Shown here piece by piece: positions 1-12,911 of a DNA stretch of 64,000 bases; the first letter of the stretch is position 1; the number at the start of each line of letters is the position of its first letter. The stretch spans positions 20,173,921-20,237,920 of the forward strand of contig NC_072462.1 in the NCBI RefSeq assembly GCF_027596085.1, given 5' to 3'. Position numbers and translations under genes: made by a program. The notes beneath the pieces are model-generated. The model was not told where the DNA came from, did no database searches, and saw only the letters and a program-made list of their open reading frames with translations. Source of the DNA: Anoplopoma fimbria (lineage: Eukaryota > Chordata > Actinopteri > Perciformes > Anoplopomatidae).

Positions 1-1164
<1,164 letters not shown>

Positions 1165-2845
1165 TAAAAAGAAAAAGTTTCAATATCCTATTTAAAGTTT
1201 CTTTTGTAGAGTGACAGAAGGAGAGAGGGACAGCTGGTGGCAAAGATTAAAAGATAATTTTAATCTAAATACATGAAATCTGTGGATGGATTGATGGATT
1301 GGAACACAAATACTGCTACAAACTGGAGGCTGTTCACATATCAGACCAGCCGTTAACAAATTAACTTTGTCAGTTTGCCATGTTTATGAGCTTCATTCAC
1401 ATTATCTGCAAAAGTCATAAAATATGTGAAGTTGAGTCAGTCAGGATTTCAAAAGACTTAGTGTAGTGTTGAATATTGATTAGCTTGTCCAATGCCATTG
1501 GAAAAATGTATGTTAATTAAGATGCAGCGTGTTTTCCCGACAGATAAGATAACTCTTGTTGCGTTTCAATCATCTCTGCTGTAATACATTGACAAATGAG
1601 AATTCTTCGGTTTTGATGTCACCTACTTATTAACACTTTAATACTCAGACACATCACCATATTTCATGTTTTGTCTCGTACATCACCATGAATAAAAGCG
1701 CACATTCTCACAGGTTAAGATAATTAATGGTGTTATTCCAGGTTTTATCCATCAGTTAAAGTAGCATCGGGAAACAGAAAAACTGTTGTCTTGTGTGCAT
1801 ATAATGGCTTATTTAACATTAGCATTCATTTGGAGTCGTGTGTCTTTCAAGCTGATGAATATTAAATCAATATTCACTTTTTGGTCTCCTCCTGCTTAAA
1901 TCACATAAATCACAGTCATTCATCTATTGCTGATATAGAAATATTAATCAGAGCACCTTTAATTTGTATTAATTCAAGCCAGTGTTTTTTAATCTCTTTA
2001 TATTTGCTGGATATTTTAGCCTTGTATGTGAGTAATTTGAGTTAGATTTATTTGTCGTTATCTGCTGGGCTTTCAGGTGTTCTTTGGATTTTCCTTTCAG
2101 GAGATGACTCACAAGTTCCTATCCCTGAAGGAAATGTATTATAATAATTTTAAACCAAATGGGAGAATGTTTTGCTTTTGTTATTTGAGCTTGAGAATTA
2201 ACTGACACATCTGATGTGTGCATTTGATATATCTATGGCTTGAAGTTTAGGTTTCTCTTTTCAATGTTTGTGACAGTTTCTCATCTTGAACGTGCTCAGT
2301 TTAGCAGATTATTTTCCCTTGTGAGTCTGAATCCTTCCCCCATTCTCCTGCGGTTACCATTACTTTTGCATCACAGCGAAACAGCAGTCAGAGGAAATGA
2401 AAGAAGCAGAAAGGATACAGAGAAGGTGAATAAGCAAGCAAATTACCTTTTCATTTTAACAGAACATTCAAAGTGACAAAACACATTTGCAAAGATCTCA
2501 GATGATGAAACCCAAAATAAATGTGTTTTGACATACCTTACCCCACAACAGTCAAGATGCGAGTATTAATCTTCGTTTAACTATGGCCAGGCAAGTGTTT
2601 AATTGGCCTGCTGTGAAGAAGCAGCTTGCACAAACAGTTGAAGACTGCACGCTTGAAGGTGGTTGCCATCGAGACAGCTGTTCCTCCTCATTGGATGATA
2701 TTTACCTGTACTGAGACAGTAAGGGAAAGGAGAGAATTCTATTGTGAGCATTGTCAGACAAACTCCTCGCAGCGGGTTCTGAGTGGAACAAAGGTTAGCA
2801 GTGTGCAGTGATGCGATGAGTGATGTGTGACAGAAAGGAGAGCAG

Positions 2846-2915
2846 TGCCATCATGGCTGAGTGGTCAGGGTGATCCTTGTATATGCAAAAGGGTGCGGGT
2901 TCAACCCCTGCAACA
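2846..2915 (+). repeat. tRNA-derived remnant (Ser/Leu-like)
   Basis: A D-arm/A-box-like TGGCTGAGTGG lies at 2854-2864 and a B-box GGTTCAACCCC at 2898-2908, at normal tRNA spacing. Between them is an anticodon-arm-like CCTTG..CAAAAGG. The T stem (GCGGG / CCTGC) pairs. The 5' and 3' ends do not form a convincing acceptor stem, so this is not a functional tRNA. It is either a decayed tRNA pseudogene or the head of an old tRNA-derived SINE. Confidence 0.5.
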
Positions 2916-4416
2916 GGAAACCTCACTGCTCCCTGACTAAGGCATTCTTATTCAGAATGATGTCCATTCTGGGAACATAAACACTGCAGCATGGATCTAG
3001 ATGCACTACCAAGACAACTTGTACACATACTGCAGAGGGTGTCTCTGACAGGCATTCGACAGGCTGCATACCCGTTTCTCACCAAGCTCTCATCACTTCA
3101 AGATCTTTGAGGTGAACAAGCTCTTTTCTTCTCTTGTTTGTCTATATTTCACTCTTCCAATCCCAAATGATGGGCTTTTTGTGATCTTTTTCATCTTTCA
3201 TGAACAGCCTCAAGCCAATGAGGTGTGCACGTAATGACTAACAACAAGGTTTGAATTATTCTTGTTTTGATTCAGTCAAAAGCTCCATAGTTAGGAAGAG
3301 ACTAATCCAAATTTAAGTTGATTTAAGAGTGGCAATTTGTATTGATTATTTTGTCTCAGATCCATTTTGGAGAATGAAGCGCTATAGCTTTGTGAACATT
3401 TCTGGTCACCTGGGTCACTGACATGCTGCTGCCAGTCGTTTTTAGTTTTTTTTTTGCAAGGCAGCCCACATTCATTTTTTCAAAAAGAGGGTTGATACAC
3501 TCAAACTGTGGTGTGGCGAAAAGGGCAGAGGGCATGAGAGGTAATCGACTAACTTTCTTCATTTTATTTTATCAGACATCAAATCTCGGTCTACAGTTGC
3601 CTGTGGTGAAGGCTCCTACAGATCTTGTCTTAAGTTTTTGCTTTTATCTTGTGTGTGTTTTATTTCTTAGATGGACACAAAATGAAAGGCTGTGTAACAT
3701 CAATGTGTTGAAGGTTATACGCAGGTAGTTGGTGGATTCACCTTGTTTTTTGTGGCAAAGAGAATGATTATTTTTACAAGGCTGAGGGAGAAATGGGGGA
3801 AAACATCTGCCAAAGAGGTACTTAAAAGTGATGTACACACTTTTTTAAATCAATAACAATACAACCAAATTAGGCCTTTATATTATCTCCATCATTACCA
3901 ATGTATACAATTATTTTATTACAGCACTGTGCCATAGATGTTCCCCAGTCCTTGATAAAATGTAAATTGTGTTGCTTGTTGATGCTGTGTCCCTGCTGTT
4001 TGTCCTAATGTCCTGTTTTTAAGGCATTGTGGTATAGCCAAAGGCAGCTTTCCCCAGTGTTGCCGTTAAAGTTAACTAACTGACATACTGCAGATGTGTC
4101 TTTGCTGAAATTTAGGATAGCACCCAGGAGTCCGGGGCAAAGCCAGGAAGATTGCTTCAACTCATATGAGTTTAACTTAGCTACCGTAGCGTTACCTTGT
4201 CTGACGTAAGATAACTTTAGCTCTGTCTGGCCTACTGGAAACAATTCCTCTCTATGTTAAATGCCCACGATTACTAATTTATCTGTCTAAAATATAACTA
4301 ATTAGGGGCATATAGAGGCATGTTGACTATAGTTTAACACATTTTACATATAGTATCATGTGGTGTATGGATATTTTAGTTTAATCTGCCAACTGTAATG
4401 TTAGAGCTTAAAGATG

Positions 4417-4955
4417 TACCGTATTTTCCGCACTATAAGGCGCACTTAAAAGCCTTTAATTTTCTCAAAAAACGACAGTGCGCCTTATAATCCGGAGCGC
4501 CTTATATATGGATTAATTCTGGTTGTGCTTACTGACCTCGAAGCGGTTTTGTGTGGTACACGGCGCTCTGTCAACATGTTTTAGTACGACTTTGGTAAAC
4601 TACCGTAGTCAGGAGCGTCGCGGAGTAATACATACTGTGCTTCACCATCACATTACAGTGTGTGTGTATAAGGACCCAACATGGCTCCTGTCAAGAGACA
4701 CGCTTATGACGCGGACTTCAAACTCAAGGCTGTCAGTCACGCAGTAGAACATGGGAATAGAGCAGCTGCGAGAGAATTCAACATTAATGAATCAATGGTA
4801 CGGAAGTGGAGGAAGTTTGACTGACTGACTGTTTTGTTTCGCTTAATGCGCCTTATATATGATGCGCCTTATATATGAAAAAAGATCGAAAATAGACCAT
4901 TCATTGACAGTGCGCCTTATAATCCAGTGCGCCCTATAGTGCGGAAAATACGGTA
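4417..4955 (+). mobile_element. Non-autonomous pogo-type DNA transposon with TA duplication
   Basis: The ends at 4419-4445 and 4927-4953 are terminal inverted repeats of 27 bp, starting CCGTATTTTCCGCACTATA, with a single mismatch between them. Both ends are flanked by TA, the target duplication of Tc1/mariner/pogo elements. Inside are subterminal repeats: the 20-mer GACAGTGCGCCTTATAATCC occurs as a direct repeat at 4474-4493 and 4906-4925, and GCGCCTTATATATG occurs three times. The only coding capacity is a 47-codon frame at 4681-4824 resembling the N-terminal DNA-binding domain of pogo-type transposases, so the element cannot transpose by itself. The near-identical ends suggest a fairly recent insertion in the galt intron, in sense with the gene. 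Confidence 0.88.
4681..4824 (+). CDS. 47-aa DNA-binding-domain-only frame inside the pogo-type element
   Basis: The frame begins MAPVKRHAYDADFKLKAV and continues with EHGNRAAAREF and MVRKWRK before a TGA. This pattern (basic start, Y-D-A-x-F-K-L-K-A-V helix, G-N-R-A-A-A-R-E-F, M-V-R-x-W-R-K) matches the BrkDBD/CENP-B-like helix-turn-helix at the N-terminus of pogo-family transposases and of POGK-type host proteins. The DDE catalytic domain is absent. A second TGA follows at 4826, close behind the first. Whether the peptide is made is unknown. It may be the leftover 5' end of a deleted transposase rather than a gene. Confidence 0.6.
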   Translation: MAPVKRHAYDADFKLKAVSHAVEHGNRAAAREFNINESMVRKWRKFD

Positions 4956-5135
4956 CTTAATTAATTTATTACTAACAGCTGTTGCATCAAATAGGCCTCA
5001 ATATTCACTGCCAAAAGCAGTTTCATAATCCTCTGGCAATGTGCAATTTAACATGTTATCCTTTCTAATGAACTGCTACTGCGTCCTGGTGTTTTCTATT
5101 CTATTCTTGCAGTTGACAGAATATTTCCATGGTCA

Positions 5136-5159
5136 GTTTTTATTTTATTTTATTTTATT
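5136..5159. repeat. (TTTTA)n short tandem repeat
   Basis: Four to five TTTTA units lie in the galt intron. It is an ordinary microsatellite. Confidence 0.8.
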
Positions 5160-6882
5160 GGCAAAAGAACCTTAAACTCCCCAAACAATAGTTTTATTTT
5201 AACCTCATTAAGGGGAAAGAGACTGCTGGGATTATAATTGATGTGCTGGGGCGAGTTTACACGCAGTGATTCTGTCACACATGCACACATAGAAATGCTG
5301 CACGCCGACCATCGAATTTGGAAATACACGCTCTCATATTCAATCACCTACACACAGACCTGGCTCTCATAATGAGTTGCCTTATCTCCCCATCTGTGTT
5401 TGTGCTTTATTCAAGCTCATTTCGGAGCAGCCAGCTTTTATTTGGGGCTGGGCTTATTAGTGGCAGTGTGGAGATAGAAGTGGTTGGATGGTGTTGGAGT
5501 CAACTGGGAAATCATGGATTAGATAAAGCTACCTGATTACTCCTTCAGGGGGAAAACACACACCACATTACTTGCTAGATGAAGGTCTGGGACACAGAGA
5601 GAGACAGACAGACATACTGTATATAGGGACACAGACTTACGTAACATTGCAACAATCTGGATATAAGTAGAAGAAAATGTACAGTGTTGTGATTTGTCGC
5701 TCAATGTGACACCAGTAACTGTTAAAATGTGTGGTCCTGTATCCAGTAATATTTGTAAGTTTTAATTCATTCTAAAAAAATGCTCTCTATTATATGTTTG
5801 CACGCATGCAGCAGAACAAACAGACCCAAAAATATTTAAAAGTGGTTATTTGTCTACTAAAAGGAGCATCTGTCGCTCTTCATTTCTTATCTGGCCTCTT
5901 CAGCCTCATTTTTGTTCTTCCTGCTTTTACTATCCATTAGTTTCGTCCTTGCATAGTCTTTATTCTTGTCTGGTCAGCCCCCATTGTAAGGAAACTGTCT
6001 CTTATTATGAATACAATGTCCCTGTGATTCTGTGATTTTTGAATGGCTTTTGTGGTTTTTTTTTTAAAGAGAGATATTTTTCTACTTGTACTCCTAATCC
6101 CCTCCCACTAAGATCAGAAAGCATCACAGGCAACAAAGAAGGTACTTAAATGTTAAATACAGTTGCAAATCACTGAAAATGTGTCTTTGGTAATGCCCCT
6201 CTTAAAGACTATTTATTGAGTTGTGTGATAATGCAATTCTTCTGGCACTAATCTGCACGTATTAGTTAGACTAAGAGATGGTGACAAATGTGAGGCAAAA
6301 TGCTTCCACATCAGGAAACGAGAGATATCTGGATGTTAAGTATGAAAATGATGTGAAAATATGCTGTGGCTTTCATCAGATCTCAACCCAGTGTAATACT
6401 TCACATTTCAACTCACTTTTGCCCTTCTATCCTTAGAATCCTTGATTTAGACAAATACAATCTCTTAAAAAGCCTTTTACTTGAGAAAAAGAGGGAACAT
6501 TTCTCACTTAGCGATTTATCTAACTTGCATTGGTCAGACAAACTAAACTTCACAAACTCAAAGCCCTTTTGGCCAAACCACTGAAGCCTAAACTGTTGCT
6601 CTCATTACCTACAGTGTAATACTGCTGCATTCATTAAGAAAACAAACACCTGCGTCAGTGGTGCCTGGCAATACTGTCCAGTTACCAGGATTGAGTAGAC
6701 CCCTGCCAGAGCGGAGAATTCTCAGTGGTCGTGATATAAAACAATCTCTGAAAGAATGGATCACCGGTTCCTCCTCACAAAAAGTTCTTCATCACTTTAA
6801 AATCCTTAGTTTTTTTTTTTTATTGCACTTGTGAGATTATTGCTCTGTTGCCCACAGAGTCAACACTGGCTGCTTCTCTGAT

Positions 6883-7044
6883 TTACCTTGTTAGCTACCT
6901 GATAGGGGGTGTCTGGTCTGCAGCTTAAAGGCGTTAATGAGCAGAGGGGCTTGTTCATGTGGTGTGGACGACAGGGAGATAAATGAGCTTGTTGTGTCCT
7001 GGCTATGCATATCCTTAATTAGCCTTTAATGTTTGATTGTGCTG
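6883..7044 (+). repeat. Diverged duplicated non-coding element, copy 1
   Basis: This stretch aligns over about 165 bp, with only small gaps, to the reverse complement of 47918-48083. The best-kept part (about 6980-7026) contains GGCTATGCATAT and CTTAATTAGCC, with 43 of 47 bases shared. Other shared blocks are TTAATGAGCAGAGG, CTGCAG and TTACCTTGTT. There is no open frame conserved between the copies. The octamer-like TATGCATAT and homeodomain-like TTAATTAG favour a regulatory element over coding DNA. An ancient SINE is the alternative. It lies in the galt intron. Confidence 0.7.
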
Positions 7045-7188
7045 TTGTTCTGTTTGTGTCTGTGTGTTTACCTGGCCTCCAGTTTTGCAGAAACATTGAG
7101 AACATTTAAATATCGTGTACACATTTGCACATTTTACTTCCATCAGGGAGAGGTTTTGTCGCTACGGTAATCCACACTTGAATATAAC

Positions 7189-7497
7189 TTGCACATAGAT
7201 TTAAAACAATTTATTTTAGACAATCACAAATATGGAATAATATTTAGGACTGTAAAACCCTCAACCCATCTGCTGGATAATCTTTACAGACCAGTCCTCA
7301 GAGTGAACACGTTTGAACACACAATACCAGAGCTTAGGAAACTAAACCTGAATCTTTTTAGATTTAAAATCATGTTGGGAAATGCTTCTTTGATCTCTGC
7401 TGGTTTTTGGGAGTTGAATAAACTGCCTCTTGCAATTAATGAGGTGCAAAACCCACTAGCGTTTAAAAAAAAAGGTCAAATAGAGGCTGCTAGGTAA
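7189..7497 (+). pseudogene. Weak LINE-like relic frame
   Basis: A 102-codon open frame ends in FWELNKLPLAINEVQNPLAF, faintly similar to the W-N-S-L-P..I-R..F-K motif at the C-terminus of L2-type reverse transcriptases. No upstream catalytic motif is visible and codon use is AT-driven. It may be an old non-LTR fragment or chance. Confidence 0.25.
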
Positions 7498-7746
7498 CTT
7501 GTTCAAATAAGAAAATGTGCACGTTGATAAATTGAATTTAAAGGAAGACAAATACAATATGGCATATTTGTCTGTCAGTGGATTGACAGCTGTCCCCATC
7601 TTGGATGAACCGATGGAACAACACAGACCACGATGGTAAAAGTCCTGGACTTTGTTGTGTTATCCCTGACAGTGTCTCACATGCTTTTACAGCTGTAAAC
7701 TTGGAATTTGTTCTAATACACTAAACTTAAAACAGCCTCTGATTGA

Positions 7747-8219
<473 letters not shown>

Positions 8220-8318
8220 GCCGCTGAGAAGCTAAGGAACCTTCCAGAAGAACACTACAAAACCAGACAGAACCTGGAACAAGGAGGAGGAAAAGAGAAA
8301 GAAGACGGAGGAAATTGA
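8220..8318 (+). CDS. galt: galt terminal coding exon with stop
   Basis: The exon follows a TATTTTTAG acceptor. It continues AAEKLRNLPEEHYKT, the conserved C-terminal helix of GALT, and then a charged tail rich in Gly, Glu and Lys ending DGGN before TGA at 8316-8318. The tail differs from mammalian GALT, as expected for this variable end. Joined to the two upstream exons it gives about 112 C-terminal residues, close to a third of the usual length of about 380. Confidence 0.95.
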   Translation, partial: AAEKLRNLPEEHYKTRQNLEQGGGKEKEDGGN

Positions 8319-8720
8319 AGTGAAAGTAAAACCAACTGTGTGATGGTTAGAAAAAAGTACATATTTATTTAAACCACAGTATCATTTTGGGGAAATATAG
8401 AATTAATGCATTGCTACAATTAATGCATTTTAGAAAAACTGTTAAAATTACATTTAAACTTAATGACATGTAACACGTCTGAAGTGGTGCAACGCGTTAA
8501 AGTGCCTTTGCGAACACAGGGATTTTAAGATATTCTTACTTGTAAAATACACAGTTTATGTTTATATTTTTAATACATTTCTGTGTACACAAAGTTGGTA
8601 CTGGGCTCCTTACTATAATCGTGCTATGGAACTCCCAATCCATGTTTTAAGGAGATAATGAGAGAACCTGCTGTCCCTTCTGTCTTAATTAAACAAACTT
8701 TGTGTGTTGCTTCGTTATGA
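8319..8720 (+). other. galt: Likely galt 3' untranslated region
   Basis: The DNA after the stop is AT-rich and non-coding. The exact end of the transcript cannot be read from sequence. An ATTAAA hexamer at 8688-8693 followed by a GT-rich stretch is the first plausible cleavage context. A canonical AATAAA at 9318-9323 is a more distal alternative. Confidence 0.5.
8688..8693 (+). terminator. galt: Candidate galt polyadenylation signal (ATTAAA)
   Basis: The common hexamer variant ATTAAA is followed within about 15 bases by a TTTGTGTGTTGCTT element typical of downstream GU-rich sequence. This is inference only. Confidence 0.4.
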
Positions 8721-11150
8721 TGGAAGCCTTTTGACCACAGCTTTTTCTTTCCAACAACTCAAGGAGTTATTTGTGATTCCAATTGATGCCTTTGTTTCTT
8801 TTCTTTTATATAGAAAATTGATTTCACAGATACAATGTAGTCTGTTTATGATAACATAATTAAGATCCAGAGCATTGTTATTATACAGCTCCAACAGTGG
8901 TATTGAAGATGCAAACATCATTATCAGAGTTTGAAATTGTAAAAAAATTGATATTACAGATGGAACATATGTAGAATTAATGAATAACGTTTGGTATACT
9001 TTGTTGTTACATCACACTACTGCACTGAAAGATGTGATAAATTCACTTATTTGACACTTCACCTGCCAAAGGATGATGCAAACAAACCGTGAATCATAAG
9101 TTTTCCAGATCAGGGGGGAAACAAAGGGGTAAGGTATATCTAATTCATGAATTAGGGAGGGATTTTCTTGGAAAAGATCATGAGCTAGAATATCTCAGCA
9201 CCCTGGAGAGAGACACAGCCTTTGTTTCTGTGTTTCAGGACCAAGGACAGAGATAGTGACTGTACGGAGACCTTGACAAAAGGATAACTTCACATTTATT
9301 TCAAGTTTTAGGGTTAAAATAAATATGGGTAATATTGTTTAAAGACAGCCTTTAAAAAATGTGAATTTATCCTTCAAGTTTGTCTACTGCATATCACACT
9401 AGCGATGAGTATGGTCCAAACTAAGGAGTGTGGATAGGCAACAGTACTATTTTTAAACCAGATGCGGAGTTACAGTTGTTTCCACTGGTGGGAAGATGTG
9501 ACTCTGACCATAAAGCAGAGGCTCAAGAGTAATGATAGAATCTGGTCTCCACACACTCACTCAGAATGGATCTGTCCAACACCCAGTCGATTAATTCAGT
9601 GTGACACCTGAGACCATCCTGTGGAGAATAGATAAACGGGAGCAATATGAACTTCACATGTCGTCTTAAACTCCTTTGATTGATTTATTATAATTAACTA
9701 CTTCTAAAATTAAATTAGGAATATCAGCTGTTTCTAGAAATATGTATTCAGGAAAATCAATGGTTCCTTAACTAATAGCAGACCTAAAGAGATTACTGAG
9801 AGCGCTTGAGAGGGGGTGGGCAAAGACCCAGTGAGCTAGAGCATTCATGTGGTTTAAGATACTTGCATCATCCAATCTTCTTGCATGAAGCTCTAAAAGT
9901 AGATGGGTAAAAACGGGTTGAATTGTGTTTATCAGATGATTTGTAAACCATGCAAATAAAGATGCCAAGTTTTTTCTTGACGTTAAACAAGGTGTGCTCT
10001 CACTATGACAACAGCAGATGGCGGTGTTGCTTAAATAGACAGGCAGATGAGATGGATTTAGGCTGAGAATCTGACTCTGCTTTAGTTTATAACAATACAA
10101 TACTTGCAATCTTCTTTTTATCAGTTGAACTAAAAGCATAAAACACATGTTAACCTTTTCTCTTTCAGCACGGAGGCCAGGGTCAGCTACACAACCGTAT
10201 CCCTTGAACATATAGGTGTTCAGTAATTACTCAAGAACGCTTCAGCAGGTTGTGTGTCTGTGTGTGTGTGTGTCTGTCTGTGTGTGTGTCTGTCTGTCTC
10301 TGTCCAGAGGCTGGGTCCAGCCATTGGCTAATCATATAAATTGTTCCATCAAATCTTCATTTCATGTCCTGATGGACAATAATACTCCACCTGTCTTTTT
10401 GTGCAGATTTGTATGATGCATGTTCATGTTCTGACGCTCTGAAACATCAGGGTAAAGCTTTCCTTAGCTGCCATTTAACATGAAGTCCATTTCACAACCC
10501 CGGCTGTAGCTGAAAGAATAAGGCTAAAATGTAGTCATTCAAGCCATAAGAATACGTCTGAAACACATTAATTTAATGGAACCCACACATGTAATTATAG
10601 TCAGATCTATCATGCTCTAGAAGGGGCACTGTGAATTTACACATTCACACAGTGGCTGATTTATTGCCAACTGTCCTATCTGCATTTAGCAGTTTAAACT
10701 AAGTTGCTTTTTGTCTGGATTATGAATTTAACTTAACATATTTGTGTTATATCATCTAATGATCCACGTCAATCGTCAATCAAGCTTGATTGGGCAGTAG
10801 CCAATCTCAAACATCTCAAACATAACTTGCAATTTAGGTGTTCTGCATAAGTAACCATCTACCCTGGTAAAGAGTGAACTACCGTCATGTGACTGAAAAC
10901 CCAGGGTTAACCCTGATGTTACCTCGCTAACCCCAAATCCTGCTTCATACAGGCCCCAGGTGCACAGTGCACCTTTGTTTCATAATATTTTGTGAAGTCA
11001 CACTCATGATATAAAAATGTCTTATTGTTTGTCTTTCCAGTTTTATTATGCATTTGTGATCAAACAGACACAAAAAGTTTCATTTATCTATCTGTGTTAT
11101 ATTTTATTTTAGGTTTAGGCCTACTTAAAACAGCTGGCTTGTAATGTCCA
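8721..11150. other. Intergenic stretch without a supported gene
   Basis: It holds an interrupted TG/TCTG tract at about 10249-10305 and a CAGGGTTAACCCTG palindrome near 10902. The 147-codon frame at 9768-10211 (-) has no recognisable domain and an irregular composition. I do not support it as a gene. Confidence 0.5.
10249..10305. repeat. Interrupted (TG)n/(TCTG)n microsatellite
   Basis: TG dinucleotides are interrupted by TCTG units. It is ordinary low-complexity DNA, and the overlapping frame of Val/Cys repeats is spurious. Confidence 0.85.
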
Positions 11151-11159
11151 CTGGTACAG

Positions 11160-11590
11160 GCAGACTTGAACCCAAAAGTACGACATTGAGACAGTCTGAG
11201 TTGCAAGCTAAGTTCAATTTATTTATTAGTGTAGGCAAGGTCAAAACAAGGAGATCCGTCACTCAGGGTTAACAAAAATCAATAAAAGGGGCAGAAAAAA
11301 ATTCCAAGGTCTAAGAAACAGACGAGAAGGGTCAGAAAAGGGTAGCTCAGATAACATGGGCAACAAAACGCTGGATAGCTTGGCAGAAAAACAGGGACCA
11401 AATGAGAGAGGACAAGTATAAATACTGAGGGACTAATGAGAGAATGAGCTGCAGGGAAGACCCGGTGAGGGGAATGAGCTGATTGCATGGACTGAGAAAG
11501 TGGCAGGACCTAAAACAACAGGAGAGCTGATGTAAAAGCAAGAAAGACATCAAAACAAACTAAAGGGAGGTGTAATTCATGACATGGTTA
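11160..11590. repeat. Probable dispersed fish repeat
   Basis: The wording of this stretch (AAACAGACGAGAAGG, AACGCTGGATAGCTTGGCAG, GAATGAGCTGCAGGGAAGAC, ACAACAGGAGAGCTGATG) recalls a repeat common in percomorph genomes. The other-strand open frames are rich in Leu, Ser and Pro and look spurious. The family is not named because no search could be run. Confidence 0.4.
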
Positions 11591-11729
11591 CTTTGGTCTT
11601 CTCTTAAAAACAGTCAAACTTAGATATTGCCCTGTTTTTCAAATGTTTAGCATCAAGGAATCGAATAATCACCAATATCTGGCACATGAGAGCAAGTATT
11701 AAATGTGGACTGGATGTTGCATGAATGTT

Positions 11730-11863
11730 AGTTAGAGTCTGAGGCACCTTGCATGGTAGCCTGTCATCAGTGTGTGAATGGGTGAATGATATGTAATATA
11801 CTACTGACTGTAAGTCGCTTTGGATAAAAGCGTCTGCTAAATGACTGTAATGTAATGTAAGCA
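11730..11863 (+). repeat. L2-type 3' tail (LINE or partner SINE end) with TGTAA repeats
   Basis: AAGTCGCTTTGGATAAAAGC and GTCTGCTAAATGAC at 11812-11845 are followed by exactly three TGTAA units at 11846-11860. This is the recognisable 3' end shared in fish by L2-clade LINEs and the SINEs they mobilise. A TGTAA tail is known from the eel element UnaL2. Only the tail remains, as is usual for 5'-truncated copies. Confidence 0.65.
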
Positions 11864-12101
11864 GCTAGCAGGCAATCAAATAGCAGGTAAAGGAAGCAGC
11901 GATGGACCCTCTGGAAGAAATGTACATTTTTGACTTGAAGCTGAAATTTTTGTACCCCTCCAAACCCCAAAAAAATCAGCATCATGTTTTAAATTAAGAC
12001 CTTTAAAGGTAAGCAAACCACACACAATAGCACAGTATCAATTTATTGTTTAATCTTTAAATGTAATTTTTAAATCCCAAGAAAGGGAACTTTATTACCA
12101 G

Positions 12102-12245
12102 TGCAAAAATAATGCATCCATTGCAATGGTAGTTTTGGACTTGGAAGCGAACAACATCCTTCTGCAGTTTCAGGCCAGTGCTATCGGGGCTCACTGTGGA
12201 ATAGACAAGACTATGCATGCATCCTTCAATGATATAACTGGCCTG
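12102..12245 (+). CDS. Candidate exon 1 of an unrecognised spliced gene (48 codons, phase 0/0)
   Basis: The block is open, flanked by TTATTACCAG and GTATGA, and reads CKNNASIAMVVLDLEANNIL, then a Q-rich short run, SAIGAHCGIDKTMH and SFNDITGL. Its composition looks coding (two Cys, alternating hydrophobics like beta strands). The acceptor lacks a strong pyrimidine tract. Read on the opposite strand the same block is also open and has a better pyrimidine tract before its acceptor, so strand assignment is uncertain. I chose + because the exons downstream on + are open only on that strand. Confidence 0.4.
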
Positions 12246-12774
12246 GTATGAAAGCAGACTGAGTGGCTCAATCAGACCCCTTGTCCTCCAGTCTCCAGTC
12301 AGGCAACACAACTACCTTTAAACCCACAATTTTAGTCACCCAAGATAAATGTAAACTTCGACATATTCAACATTAGCCCCCAGAGGGGAGTTAGAGGATG
12401 AAGTAAATGCATGTGTCAAGTCTTCTTAGTTATTTTGATGGCACACTTGTAACTCCACACAATTGTTACTTAAGGTTTTGATTGCATCCATTAATGCTAT
12501 CATTGTTAGATCACAAGAAGATACTGAGAGAAAGTTGTATCTAGTTGATTCCTTTCAAATGACATGTGGCAAGGACCATTCAGGGAATTAAACAAGGTGA
12601 CTATTTTCAAAATAATGTGTGTATGTTTCAGCTTGACCCAATGGCCTACCATGTCCTCTTAGGATCAGTGTGGGAAAAACTGCACTGGACAATTTATATT
12701 TATATATACTACCATAGAGCAAATTATATAACCATGTGTAGGAGTATCAAGACTTTTGTGCGGGTATTGTGCAG

Positions 12775-12835
12775 GTCCTTTATCCAATACATTGACCCCT
12801 TGGTTAAAGCATGTGACTGCATAAAACGTTTCAAG
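12775..12835 (+). CDS. Candidate exon of the same unrecognised gene
   Basis: The block lies between GTATTGTGCAG and an excellent donor AAG|GTAAAG. One base finishes a codon, then it reads SFIQYIDPLVKACDCIKRFK and ends in phase 0, matching the phase of the next block. The same frame is open upstream to 12566 and includes LDPMAYHVLLGSVWEKLHW after a TTTCAG at 12626-12631. The true 5' limit, and the join to 12102-12245, are therefore unresolved. The two Cys suggest an extracellular disulphide-bonded region, given the hydrophobic C-terminus downstream. Confidence 0.5.
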
Positions 12836-12911
12836 GTAAAGACAGGGCAAGTCTTACATCAGTCATGAAATGTGCTTGGTTACAAATAGAACAATATTTT
12901 CTTTGCTACAG

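Noticed and set aside
9768..10211. 147-codon frame on the - strand
   Set aside because: No domain, no splice context, and irregular composition. An open frame of this length is expected by chance somewhere in 64 kb.
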